From contig NZ_VOAK01000004.1 of NCBI RefSeq assembly GCF_007859075.1, positions 1-55,735 of the forward strand: 55,735 bases of DNA, read 5' to 3'. Each line of letters begins with the position of its first letter. Position 1 is the stretch's first letter. This stretch comes from Gemmobacter aquaticus (GTDB taxonomy: Bacteria; Pseudomonadota; Alphaproteobacteria; Rhodobacterales; Rhodobacteraceae). Below are positions 16,945-25,006 of this stretch, piece after piece. The translations under genes and the position numbers were made by a program. The notes beneath the pieces are model-generated. The model was not told the DNA's origin. It saw only the letters and a list, made by a program, of their open reading frames with translations, and did not search any database.

Positions 16945-17344
16945 TCCTGTCCGTAGCGCGACGATGCGGGCGGTCAAGTCCAAGGACACGACGCCCGAGA
17001 TGAAAGTGCGCCGGTTGGTCCATGGTCTCGGCTGTCGGTACCGGCTCCATCGCAAGGATCTCCCGGGAAAGCCTGATCTGGTGTTCGGCAGCCGTCGCAA
17101 GGTTATCATGGTCAACGGTTGTTTTTGGCACGGCCACGATTGCGCCCGTGGCGCTCGACAGCCCAAATCCAATAGCGACTACTGGAAGCCGAAGATTGGC
17201 CGCAACGTCGCGCGCGATGCCACCAACTTGGCCGCCCTACAAGATGCCGGATGGGATGTGCTTACCATCTGGGAGTGCGAGACCAAGGCCGCTGACAGGC
17301 CTGCTCTCGAGAAGCGGCTGCGCGAGTTTCTCACGGCGGCCTAA
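16925..17344 (+). CDS. vsr: Very short patch repair (Vsr) mismatch endonuclease
   Basis: The 139-residue protein has the Vsr signature. It opens with RSATMRAVKSKDTTPE, then LPGKPDLVF with the catalytic Asp, GCFWHGHDC with the zinc/active-site His and Cys residues, and DAGWDVLTIWECE. Vsr nicks next to T in T:G mismatches created when 5-methylcytosine deaminates. It accompanies cytosine methyltransferases such as the one at 14189. The ATG at 16925 lies within the end of the GIY-YIG gene. A longer in-frame start at 16895 is less likely because it adds unconserved residues. Confidence 0.92.
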   Translation: MKATTTDPVRSATMRAVKSKDTTPEMKVRRLVHGLGCRYRLHRKDLPGKPDLVFGSRRKVIMVNGCFWHGHDCARGARQPKSNSDYWKPKIGRNVARDATNLAALQDAGWDVLTIWECETKAADRPALEKRLREFLTAA

Positions 17345-17523
17345 TCGCCTTGGTCGACGTTTCCTGGCGGCCGGCCCAGAGCAGTCGTTCTTCCTAGCAG
17401 GTACCTCGCTCGCCGCGCGCTGCATGAGCGACCGCTTTGCCAATGTCGCCGCGTTTATCATGCTGCACCGCCGTCCGGCCGCTCACTGCCCTTAGCGTCA
17501 CGCATACCCGTTGTTGTCGCGCA

Positions 17524-18161
17524 TCAATCTCCTGATACGATTTCTGCAAGCCTGCGGGTATCTTGAATGCTGATTTCTCCATATCGAAGCGCGCAGATCC
17601 CATCGGACACAAACTCTCCCAATGCTTGGTTGACGGTTTGGCGCGACATGCAGCTGGTCAGCGCAAGTTCGTCTTGCGAAATCGGAATGCTGACCGAGAC
17701 CGGCGGCGGCTGGCGCACTCGACGTCCCGCGAACGTCAGGAGGCGGGAACACATCCGTTTTCTCGGGTTTTGTATCAGCAGATCAAGGCCATGCAGCATG
17801 TGCTCTTCCGTGTTGTTGGCCATCAGGTCAAACAGAGACGTCGCTACCTGAGGCAGGTTCTTCAACTCCTCGACCACGGCAGTGAAGGATACTGCGACAA
17901 GGGTGCTGCTCTTGCGCGCCAAGACACTTCCAAGTCGGGGACGCTGGCTCAGGGCGGCCGGCTCGCCAAACCATTGACCCGGATGATTGACCTGCCCGTG
18001 GACAGCGCCAACCAGAGGATGAACGCCTGATGTGATCAGGACACCTGCAGCAACAAAGAAGAAGTCGTCGGCCTTGTCTCCGACATGGAAGAGTTACTCA
18101 TTGAAGACCCTTGGCGATAGATGTTCGCCCGCCACCGTACATTGGAAGCCTCACTGCGCAT
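17524..18161 (-). pseudogene. Crp/Fnr-family regulator with N-terminal frameshift
   Basis: From about 18101 down to 17524 the minus strand reads LFHVGDKADDFFFVAAG, HPGQWFGEPAALS (cyclic-nucleotide-type beta roll) and then a helix-turn-helix (SQDELALTSCMSRQTVNQAL). This frame has no usual start: a TAA lies just before LFHVGD and the first start-like codon is a TTG at 17922. The expected first residues (ANIYRQG) appear in another frame starting at an ATG at 18161. A frameshift near 18100 thus breaks the gene. It follows dctM and would otherwise be the local regulator of the TRAP and lactamase operons. A sequencing error cannot be excluded. Confidence 0.65.
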
Positions 18162-18192
18162 CTGACACCACAAGTATCGTTAAATTTTGTAG

Positions 18193-18216
18193 GGAAAAGG
18201 GGGGCGTCAGCCCCCC
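18193..18216 (-). terminator. Rho-independent terminator overlapping the dctM stop
   Basis: A perfect seven-pair stem (GGGGGGC and GCCCCCC) with a four-base loop is followed on the minus strand by TTTT. The TGA stop codon of dctM lies partly in the loop, so the last Gly codons form one arm. This would end the TRAP operon transcript and uncouple the Crp/Fnr remnant downstream. Confidence 0.6.
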
Positions 18217-19514
18217 AGTATCAGATCAGGCAAGAAGGTGACGAAGCCGGGGAAGATCGCCAAGAAGATTACAAAGCCCATCATGATCAAGAGATAGGGA
18301 AATGTAACTTTCGCGATATAGCCCGTGCTGCGCCCCGTGATGTTCTGGATAACCGCGAAGTTGAAGGCGACGGGCGGCGTGATCTGAGCCATCTCGACGA
18401 CCAGTACCATGAAGATGCCGAACCAGACCTTGTCGAACCCGGCCGCCTCGACGATCGGCAGCACGACGGGCAGCGTTGTCGCGATCATCGAGAACCCCTC
18501 AAGAGCGGTACCAAGGATCAGATAGAGCAGCATCAGCGCAATGATCAGCGCGACAGGCGAAAGGTTCCAGTCCGACACAATGCCGGCCACGGCATCCGGA
18601 ACGCCCAGCACCGCCGTCACGTTACCCAGAACCGAGGCGCCAAAGATGATGATCCCCATCACCGAGCAGGTCTGGACGGTGCCCAGCAGAACGTCGCGGA
18701 TGATCTGGCGGTTCAATGCCTTCTGGCTTGCCGCGACAATGAAGGCGCCGACAACACCGAGGGCCGCAGCCTCGGACGGCGTGGCGAGGCCGCCATACAT
18801 GGAGCCCAGTACGCAGACGATCAGAAAGAGCGCCGGCCAAAGATCGCCAAGGGCGGCAAAGCGTTGTGCGAGTGGCATATGGCGCAGTGCCCGCTCGCTT
18901 TCCGGCACCAGATCACGGCGGATCGTGGTGTGGATCATGATCCAAGCACTGAAGACACCAGCCAGCATCACCCCAGGCAAGAAGCCTGCCGTGAACAGCC
19001 GCAGGACCGACTCTTCCGCCAGCACGCCATAGATGATCATCACGGTCGAGGGCGGGATGAGAAAGCCCAGTGTGCCGGCGCCCGCGAGGCTGCCAATGGC
19101 GACATCCGGCGAGTAACCCCGGCGCAGCAACTCTTTGAGGGTCATGCGCCCCACAACCTGGGTCGTCGCCGCCGAAGAGCCCGAAATCGCGGCGAATATC
19201 GAACAGCCAATGACGTTGACATGCAGAAGGCGACCCGGAATCAAACCTGCCCAGGGGGCAAGCCCATTGAAAAGCGCAGCAGAAAGCTTGGTGCGGAACA
19301 GGAATTCGCCCATCAGCACAAAAAGCGGCAGAGCGACCAGATCGGGCGTGGTCAGGATGTTGAAGGCATACTGGCCCAACAACCTTTCCATAGGTAGCGA
19401 TGTGAACATGAGGCCAAGCAAGACCGCCACCGCCAGAAGGGCGACGCCGATCCACACTCCGACCGAGAGGAATGCAAAGAGAAGGCCGAACAGGCCACCA
19501 AAGATCGCGGACAT
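18207..19514 (-). CDS. dctM: TRAP transporter large permease DctM
   Basis: The 435-residue protein has about 12 membrane helices and the DctM motifs ALPLFVLMGEFLFRT near residue 58, ISGSSAATTQVVG near 112 and ITPPVAFNF near 385. It is the second DctM in the window and is distinct from the one at 7884. The upstream DctQ ends 74 bases away. The permease would import a carboxylate bound by the DctP encoded at 20181. Its stop codon forms part of a terminator hairpin. Confidence 0.9.
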   Translation of the reverse strand: MSAIFGGLFGLLFAFLSVGVWIGVALLAVAVLLGLMFTSLPMERLLGQYAFNILTTPDLVALPLFVLMGEFLFRTKLSAALFNGLAPWAGLIPGRLLHVNVIGCSIFAAISGSSAATTQVVGRMTLKELLRRGYSPDVAIGSLAGAGTLGFLIPPSTVMIIYGVLAEESVLRLFTAGFLPGVMLAGVFSAWIMIHTTIRRDLVPESERALRHMPLAQRFAALGDLWPALFLIVCVLGSMYGGLATPSEAAALGVVGAFIVAASQKALNRQIIRDVLLGTVQTCSVMGIIIFGASVLGNVTAVLGVPDAVAGIVSDWNLSPVALIIALMLLYLILGTALEGFSMIATTLPVVLPIVEAAGFDKVWFGIFMVLVVEMAQITPPVAFNFAVIQNITGRSTGYIAKVTFPYLLIMMGFVIFLAIFPGFVTFLPDLILGG

Positions 19515-19588
19515 GTCAGGCTCCGATCAAAACGAGGGAAGGGACGGGCGATGTGGGAGCAAGGCTAGGTCTGGCCAGCACATGCACA

Positions 19589-20179
19589 TCACCCTTCGAT
19601 TGCGGTTGCGGCGCCAAGTTCCGGACGTTCGGCCGGCTGCCGAAGCAGATTGGCAAGCATGCGTACGACCATCTGCAAGGCCAGAAGGCACGCTCCTAGG
19701 GCAAGACCCGCCTGTGGTACCCAAAGCGGCGTAAGGCTGTCCTGCGACACCTCGCCATGTCCATAGGTGCGAATTGTCAGGCTGATCATTGCCACCGCGA
19801 GGTAGATCGTGGTGGCTGCCCCGGCAACGCTCGAGAGCGTGTCGAACAGGGCGTGAAAGCGCCCGCCCCAGGCCCGCAGAAGAAGTTCGACGCGGATTTG
19901 CTGCCCGGCTCGCAGCGTCATGCCCGCGCCAAGCATGAAGGCGCCACCCATCAGATATGCGCTGTACTCCCATGCGATCCCGATGCCCGATGGCATCAAC
20001 GGAATGATCCTTGCCAGCATGGCGACGGCAATCTCTGCAAGGATAAGTCCTGTCAGCAAGATCACGCAGAGCGCGGCGAGATAGCCGGCCAGAAGGGACA
20101 GACCGTCCGCAATGCCTTCCAGCATTGCGAACAGGCCATTCTTGCGGGACCCTTCCGAAGTTTGAGGTCCGCCGGTCAT
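19589..20179 (-). CDS. dctQ: TRAP transporter small permease DctQ
   Basis: The 196-residue protein has four hydrophobic segments and the DctQ-type first helix followed by an acidic, Trp-containing loop (GIGIAWEYSAYLMG). The start at 20179 follows the dctP stop by one base. The longer in-frame start at 20230 was not used, because it lies inside dctP and has no clear ribosome binding site. A Pro/Ala-rich tail follows the last helix. Confidence 0.82.
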   Translation of the reverse strand: MTGGPQTSEGSRKNGLFAMLEGIADGLSLLAGYLAALCVILLTGLILAEIAVAMLARIIPLMPSGIGIAWEYSAYLMGGAFMLGAGMTLRAGQQIRVELLLRAWGGRFHALFDTLSSVAGAATTIYLAVAMISLTIRTYGHGEVSQDSLTPLWVPQAGLALGACLLALQMVVRMLANLLRQPAERPELGAATAIEG

Positions 20180-20180
20180 C

Positions 20181-21182
20181 TTATTTGGCCGCCTTGAAGG
20201 CTTCGACGATCGGGGCGGCCGCAGGGACACGCGTTACGAAGTCGGCTTGCAACGGCATGGCCCGTTCGACCATCGCGGCACGGAGCGTTTCGGGGATTTC
20301 GACCACGGTCATTCCCTGGTCGGCCATAGCCTTGATGCTGGCGACGTCACCATCGCGCGAGACATCCCAGAACTCGGGCTCAAGCCGCGCGGCGGTCTCT
20401 TCGATGGCCTTTTGCTGCTCGGAGGTCAGCGTGTTCCAAACATCTAGGTTCACGGTCACCATGTTCGACCCCCAAGTGTGGTTGGTCGGGTAGATGTAGT
20501 CCATGAACTCCCAGAATTTTCCGTCGACGCCAGAGGTCGCGGATGTGGCCACACCCTTGACACGACCCGACGCCAGCGCCGGGATCAACTCACCCCAGGG
20601 CATCGCCACGCCAGCCATGCCCATGGCAGTGACTACGTCCACGGTGTTCTTGTCCGCCCCGCGCACAGGGATGCCCTTGAGGTCTTCGATATCGTCGGCG
20701 AGCACGTTCAGATAAAGGTACTGCGCGGGCGAAGGTACCACATAGAGGATCTTCTGGTTGTTCTTGGCGGCAAGCTCTTCATAGACCGGCCGAACGAAGC
20801 CGTGATACTTCTTCAGCTCATCCATCGATGACACGAGGAAGGGAATACCTTCGACGCCGAACAAAGGGTCGACCCCGACCTGTTGGCTGATGTTGATATC
20901 GGCCATTTCGACCAGACCGTCGCGCACTGCCGTCAGCTGATCTGGGCCCTTGAAGCCCATCGATCCGCCGGCCTTGACTGCGATCACAACCTCGCCATTG
21001 GTTGCAGCCTTAACTTCTTCGGCAAAGCGCATGGCATTTGCGACCATAAAGTTCGACTCCGGCAACACATCCGAGAGGTTGAGCGTGGTCTGGGCCATCA
21101 CGGGCACCGCGGAGAGCGTCGCGACAGACATCGCGGCACCGACCAGGACAGCGTTGAGACGTTGGTGGATTGCACAGAGCAT
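20181..21182 (-). CDS. dctP: TRAP transporter substrate-binding protein DctP
   Basis: The 333-residue protein starts at 21182, preceded by AAAGGAA. A signal peptide of about 30 residues ends near VPVMAQTTL. DctP features include GSMGFKGPDQL near residue 75, SSMDELKKYHGF near 120 and the conserved Arg in the DLKGIPVRGADK strand. Unlike many DctP proteins it has an aromatic-rich central strand (GKFWEFMDYIYPTNH). That resembles the binding proteins of the aromatic or cyclic acid type, but the ligand is not determinable. It lies downstream of the lactamase genes and may deliver their substrate. Confidence 0.88.
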   Translation of the reverse strand: MLCAIHQRLNAVLVGAAMSVATLSAVPVMAQTTLNLSDVLPESNFMVANAMRFAEEVKAATNGEVVIAVKAGGSMGFKGPDQLTAVRDGLVEMADINISQQVGVDPLFGVEGIPFLVSSMDELKKYHGFVRPVYEELAAKNNQKILYVVPSPAQYLYLNVLADDIEDLKGIPVRGADKNTVDVVTAMGMAGVAMPWGELIPALASGRVKGVATSATSGVDGKFWEFMDYIYPTNHTWGSNMVTVNLDVWNTLTSEQQKAIEETAARLEPEFWDVSRDGDVASIKAMADQGMTVVEIPETLRAAMVERAMPLQADFVTRVPAAAPIVEAFKAAK

Positions 21183-21350
21183 TTCTGTTCCTTTCCCATT
21201 GGTTGATTGTGGCAAGGGGTTATGTGTCCCCTGTCTTTTTTGCGCCGGGATCTCAGGCCGAACCGCCGAGGAGAACCCGCAGGAATTTCAGCCTGCCGTC
21301 ATACTGCTGTTTCAGACTACGCAGCACCTACACCCACGGACAAACAGCAG

Positions 21351-21370
21351 TTACGTCTGATGTAATCGGC
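21351..21370. promoter_or_regulatory. Dyad shared with the accB-rraA intergenic region, putative operator
   Basis: TTACGTC and GATGTAA form a near-perfect dyad around one base, in the gap between the SDR and dctP genes. The minus-strand reading GCCGATTACATCAGACG is closely repeated at 26915-26932 (GCCGATTACGTCAGATG). Two copies in the two control regions of the locus point to a common regulator, for example the LysR protein at 29053 or the Crp/Fnr gene when intact. Confidence 0.45.
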
Positions 21371-21410
21371 AATTCTTATGGATTGCGGCAGATAGCCGCC
21401 CGTAGGCGGC

Positions 21411-22184
21411 TTACTTGTTCCCGGTCAGGATAACGTCGTCACCAACGCGTTTGGCCGTGCGCAGACCTCCAGGGACCTGCAAGGTCGGGAGCAGTTCGAT
21501 CAGGCCGATGTTCACGTATTGCGGCGCCCCGATCGCATATTCGACAGCATCAGCGATATCAGAGGTTTGCGGCATTTCGAAACCGTCGAAGTACTTGCGC
21601 TTGGCTTCGGCTGGATCGATCTTTTCGACATGAGCGAAGATGTCGGTCTCTACCCGGCCGGGGCTGATCTCGGTCACGCGCACCCTACGTCCAAAGGCAT
21701 CGACGCGCAGCTGCCGTGATACTGTGTGCATGGCAGCCTTGGTGGCGTGATAGGCGATATGCCCCCCGAATTCATAGTGACCGGCCATCGACGTGATGTT
21801 GACGATATGGCCGCGATCGCGCTGCATCATGCCGGGAAGCACAAGGCGTGACAGGTGCAGGGCCGCCCGCAGGTTCACATCGATCTGTTCGTCAATGTCG
21901 AAGGCGTCGGACGTAAGCAGGCTGCCGGGTCGTGACACACCCGCATTGTTGACAAGGACGTCAATCTCCAGATCGGCCAGCAAGGCCGTCACGGCGCCGG
22001 TATCGGTCACGTCGATGGCATGGGGCACCGCGCCACAAGCCGCCTGCAGCTCGGCGAGTTTTGACGCGTTTCGTGCCAGTGCGTGGACCGTCAATCCCTT
22101 GGCACAGAGCCGTTCGGCGATGGCTCGTCCCATGCCACCGGATGCGCCGGTGACAAGTGCATTCCGGTAATCGGCGAATGCCAT
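21411..22184 (-). CDS. SDR-family NAD(P)-dependent oxidoreductase
   Basis: The 257-residue classical SDR has the N-terminal TGASGGMGRAIA cofactor motif at residues 13-24 and NNAG near 88. The catalytic Tyr and Lys lie in the stretch YHATKAA near 155, preceded by the SMAGHYEFGG region with the catalytic Ser. It resembles the 3-hydroxy-acid dehydrogenase (YdfG) subgroup. It comes after pxpA on the same strand with a 36-base gap. A role in oxidising a hydroxyl group of the ring compound or of its product is inferred. Confidence 0.85.
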   Translation of the reverse strand: MAFADYRNALVTGASGGMGRAIAERLCAKGLTVHALARNASKLAELQAACGAVPHAIDVTDTGAVTALLADLEIDVLVNNAGVSRPGSLLTSDAFDIDEQIDVNLRAALHLSRLVLPGMMQRDRGHIVNITSMAGHYEFGGHIAYHATKAAMHTVSRQLRVDAFGRRVRVTEISPGRVETDIFAHVEKIDPAEAKRKYFDGFEMPQTSDIADAVEYAIGAPQYVNIGLIELLPTLQVPGGLRTAKRVGDDVILTGNK

Positions 22185-22220
22185 GTGTCTAATCCTTTTT
22201 GTCTGGCTTGCAGTCGCGTG

Positions 22221-22985
22221 TCAGATGTGACGCGAAATCGGTGTCGGAGAGATGCCCTCGGCGATGAGGGCAGCCTTAAGCTGCTGTGCCAGGGTCAATG
22301 CCCCGGCAGTATCGGAATGGATGAGGACTGACTGCACCGGCATCGCGATGTCGGGGCCGTCAAGCGTCTCGATGCGCGCATCTCGCAGTACACGCAGGAC
22401 GCGCGCGATCACCGCGCCGACGTCATGGATCACGGCACCAGGCTGTCCACGCGGGGCAAGCTGGCCATTCGAGAGGTAGCCACGGTCCGCAAGAAACAAG
22501 CGCACCACGCGGCCGCCACGGTCCTTGACCGCACGCTCCAGCGCACTGCCGGGGAGAACCAGAAAGGCAAGCGACGGATCAAACGCCATGGTTGCTGATG
22601 CGACTGCCTCGGCGGTTGCAGGGTCGCTGCTGGCAAGGTTGCCCAGGGCGCCGTGCGGGTTCATGTGGGTGATGCGATGGCCGGCCCGGCGGGCAAGACC
22701 CTCAAGCGCCCCAAGTTGATAAAGGACATGCGCCTCGATCTCGGCCATCGGCATGTCGATCTTGCGTCTGCCGAAACCCATCCGGTCTGGAAAGCTGACA
22801 TGGGCCCCCAGATCGACGCCATGATCGCGAGCGAGCCGGATGGTTCGGTCCATGATCAGGGGATCGCCCGCGTGATACCCGCAAGCGACATTTGCCGAAG
22901 TGACATGCGCCATCAGTGCGGCATCATCGGCAATCACATAGGGCCCGAAGCCTTCACCCATGTCGGAGTTGATATCAATGTTCAT
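22221..22985 (-). CDS. pxpA: LamB/YcsF family protein, 5-oxoprolinase subunit A
   Basis: The 254-residue protein has the YcsF/LamB family start INSDMGEGFG with its conserved Asp and Glu. It also has NVACGYHAGDPLIM near residue 33, ITHMNPHGALGN near 105 and FLADRGYLSNGQL near 165. PxpA is one of three subunits of the prokaryotic ATP-dependent 5-oxoprolinase, which opens 5-oxoproline to glutamate. The gene overlaps the carrier-like gene at 22982 and is in one operon with pxpC and pxpB. Because the operon also carries biotin carboxylase genes, the actual lactam may differ from 5-oxoproline. Confidence 0.88.
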   Translation of the reverse strand: MNIDINSDMGEGFGPYVIADDAALMAHVTSANVACGYHAGDPLIMDRTIRLARDHGVDLGAHVSFPDRMGFGRRKIDMPMAEIEAHVLYQLGALEGLARRAGHRITHMNPHGALGNLASSDPATAEAVASATMAFDPSLAFLVLPGSALERAVKDRGGRVVRLFLADRGYLSNGQLAPRGQPGAVIHDVGAVIARVLRVLRDARIETLDGPDIAMPVQSVLIHSDTAGALTLAQQLKAALIAEGISPTPISRHI

Positions 22986-23395
22986 AGCGTGTTCCGGATT
23001 TGGAGGACGGGATCGCCATGACCAAGCAAGGTATCCTCATCAGGCCCGAGGTCGACCAATTCGCCATCCGCTGGCGCGGCGACTGGCCAAAGCACCAGGG
23101 CGTGCTGCACATACCCCAGGATCTCACCCGCCATGACGCTGTCGCCGACCGAGAGGGGGGAGAGCCCGTCTCCCAGTCCACGTCTTTGCCAAAAGCCGAT
23201 GGCCGGGCTGCGGGCGACGTCAACAGCGGTGGGGGGGATCGGGGCGCCTTCCGCGCGAACAGGAAGGGGTGCAAGTCCGAATTCGAGCAGATCGGACCCC
23301 GATGTGACCCGAAGTTCGGTGGTACCGGTCGCGCGCATCGCGTCGAGCAGCCGGTCAAGATCGGTGTGCGACAGCATGATCCCCCCATTTCTCAT
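22982..23395 (-). CDS. Biotin carrier-like (AccB-type) protein lacking the biotinyl lysine
   Basis: The 137-residue protein follows the AccB plan. It has an N-terminal helix (DLDRLLDAMRATGTTELRV), a linker and an ARSPAIGFWQR strand that corresponds to the start of the biotinyl domain. At the turn that normally reads EAMKMM it has QHALVL, so the biotin-accepting lysine is replaced by Leu100 (from the Met at 23395). The fold-defining glycines (DGELVDLG, HGDPVL) remain. It cannot carry biotin in the usual way. It overlaps pxpC and pxpA, and may be a structural subunit. An internal Met at 23377 is an alternative start, preceded by GGGGGG. Confidence 0.75.
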   Translation of the reverse strand: MRNGGIMLSHTDLDRLLDAMRATGTTELRVTSGSDLLEFGLAPLPVRAEGAPIPPTAVDVARSPAIGFWQRRGLGDGLSPLSVGDSVMAGEILGYVQHALVLWPVAAPADGELVDLGPDEDTLLGHGDPVLQIRNTL

Positions 23396-24356
23396 GTAGT
23401 TCAGAGGCGTGTCTTAGTGCCGTCCGCAGGTTGTCGATCTCGTTATCTGCCTTACGCTCGGCTTCTGCGGCCTGAGCCAGGTCAACCCGGACGAAGCGCA
23501 GACGATCACCGGGTCGGGCCTGTGCGACGCGCCATAGATCAGCCTCGATGACAGCTGCGATCTTCGGGTATCCGCCCATGGTCGCGCTGTCAGCCAGCTG
23601 GATGATTGGCTGCCCCCCGCCTGGCACTTGCACGATGCCGGGCACAATGCCGTGCGAGCGCAGCTCGCCGGTCGTTGCCCGCTCCAGCGTCGGCCCTGAA
23701 AGCCGATACCCCATGCGGTTCACTTCCCGGCTAACCTCCCATTCTGAAGACCAGAATTCGGTGCGGGAGGCTTCGGTAAAGCCCGGCTCTTCCGCAGAGG
23801 GCAGGGCGCGCAGCTGGATTGCGGTTTCACCGATTTCTCGCAGTGGTGGAATAACAATGCTCAACCCTGCCGCTGGCAGGGCGAGGGCATCTCTGCGGGC
23901 TCCGCACAGGATATCGCCCGGAGCCAGTACCCGCCCGTCATATCCACCAAATGCCTCACGCAACTGGGTGCTGTGCGAGCCGAGTACCTTCGGCACGTCC
24001 ATACCGCCGGGAAGCGCCAGATAGACCAGTGCGCCCGTCGTCATGCTGCCAAGCTCCAGCAGCGCATCCTCTTCGGCAAACCCGACCCAGACCGCGGGCA
24101 GAGGGCGGCCCGAAAGGCGTGCGCAACAGGCGGCACCCACCAGGGCAAAGGCTGTACGCTTCGTGAAGCGGAGCCGCGCCGGTGTCAGTGGGATCTCCAG
24201 CGCGGGCGCGTTTGGCGCGTTGCCAAGCAGAAGATTTGAGATGGCGAGTGCGCGCCGGTCCATCGCTCCGGCACGGCCAAGCCCCTGCGACCAGTAGCCT
24301 TCGCGCCCAAGATCCTGCACGGTCGCCAGCGGCGGTATTGCGAGAATTTCGATCAT
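23355..24356 (-). CDS. pxpC: Biotin-dependent carboxyltransferase family protein, 5-oxoprolinase subunit C
   Basis: The 333-residue protein matches the KipA/PxpC family. It begins IPPLATVQDLGREGYWSQG with the family Gln-Asp and Gly-Arg. The central GGMDVPKVLGSHST and the IVPGIVQVPGGGQPIIQLADS motif lie near residues 116 and 232. PxpC works with PxpB in the ATP-dependent opening of a lactam. The start overlaps pxpB (ATGA) and the C-terminus extends 41 bases into the carrier-like gene. Family members with biotin carboxylase neighbours have been annotated as urea amidolyase-related. Confidence 0.85.
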   Translation of the reverse strand: MIEILAIPPLATVQDLGREGYWSQGLGRAGAMDRRALAISNLLLGNAPNAPALEIPLTPARLRFTKRTAFALVGAACCARLSGRPLPAVWVGFAEEDALLELGSMTTGALVYLALPGGMDVPKVLGSHSTQLREAFGGYDGRVLAPGDILCGARRDALALPAAGLSIVIPPLREIGETAIQLRALPSAEEPGFTEASRTEFWSSEWEVSREVNRMGYRLSGPTLERATTGELRSHGIVPGIVQVPGGGQPIIQLADSATMGGYPKIAAVIEADLWRVAQARPGDRLRFVRVDLAQAAEAERKADNEIDNLRTALRHASELHEKWGDHAVAHRS

Positions 24357-25006
24357 GCCAAGACCTCGACAGGACGGAACCGGATGCGATCACCCGGCTT
24401 CAGCAGGGCAGCCGGTTGCCGGCCAGGGTCGAAAAAGACCACATCTGCCTTTCCAATGGTGTTCCAGCCACTCGGCCCCGCCGAGGCGGAAACCCCAGTC
24501 TGCAAACCCGCGAGTGACAACGACCCCCCCGGCAGCCTTGTCAGCGGCACCTTGCGCCGCGGCGTCTGCAACCGGGGGTCCAGACCGCCCAGATAGCAAT
24601 AGCCGGCGTGGCTGCCGACGGCATAGACAGTGTACTCGGGCGCGGTGTGAAGGTTGATCACCTTGTCAATCGATAGGTCGGTCATCGCGGCAACCTCGGC
24701 CAGATGCGGCCCGCCTGCACCGCCGAATGTGACGTCGACCAGCAGAAGTTGCCCGTCGATCTCTTGCCGCCGACCCGAATGCCAGAGAGCGGCCAGCGCT
24801 TGCCAGAGGCGGTTCAGATCTGTCGGCACCTGATCAAGAAGCAGAGTCAGGTTGGTCATTCCCGGTACAGCCTCACGAACCCCTGTCCATGTTGCTGCTT
24901 CGGTCGCCATGGCCCAGAACCTTTGCTGATGATCCAGATCAAAGGGGCAATTCGCCTCGAACAGAACTGCTCTGCTGCCGATGATTGAAAGCCTGGTGTC
25001 AGACAT
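24353..25006 (-). CDS. pxpB: 5-oxoprolinase subunit B (allophanate hydrolase subunit 1 family)
   Basis: The 217-residue protein belongs to the KipI/PxpB family. It has VTFGGAGGPHLAEVA near residue 88, HTAPEYTVYAVGSHAGYCYLGG... near 112 and RLPGGSLSLAG near 155, which are the usual conserved loops. Its C-terminal DPGRQPAALLKPGDRIRF matches the tail of the family. It overlaps both accC and pxpC by a few bases. PxpB and PxpC form the ATP-using part of the lactamase. The KipI-like kinase inhibitor role seen in Bacillus is unlikely in this setting. Confidence 0.85.
   Translation of the reverse strand: MSDTRLSIIGSRAVLFEANCPFDLDHQQRFWAMATEAATWTGVREAVPGMTNLTLLLDQVPTDLNRLWQALAALWHSGRRQEIDGQLLLVDVTFGGAGGPHLAEVAAMTDLSIDKVINLHTAPEYTVYAVGSHAGYCYLGGLDPRLQTPRRKVPLTRLPGGSLSLAGLQTGVSASAGPSGWNTIGKADVVFFDPGRQPAALLKPGDRIRFRPVEVLA

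Noticed and set aside
18111-19397. Plus-strand open frame of 428 codons antisense to dctM
   Set aside because: Composition is rich in His, Arg and Asp, typical of antisense to membrane proteins.
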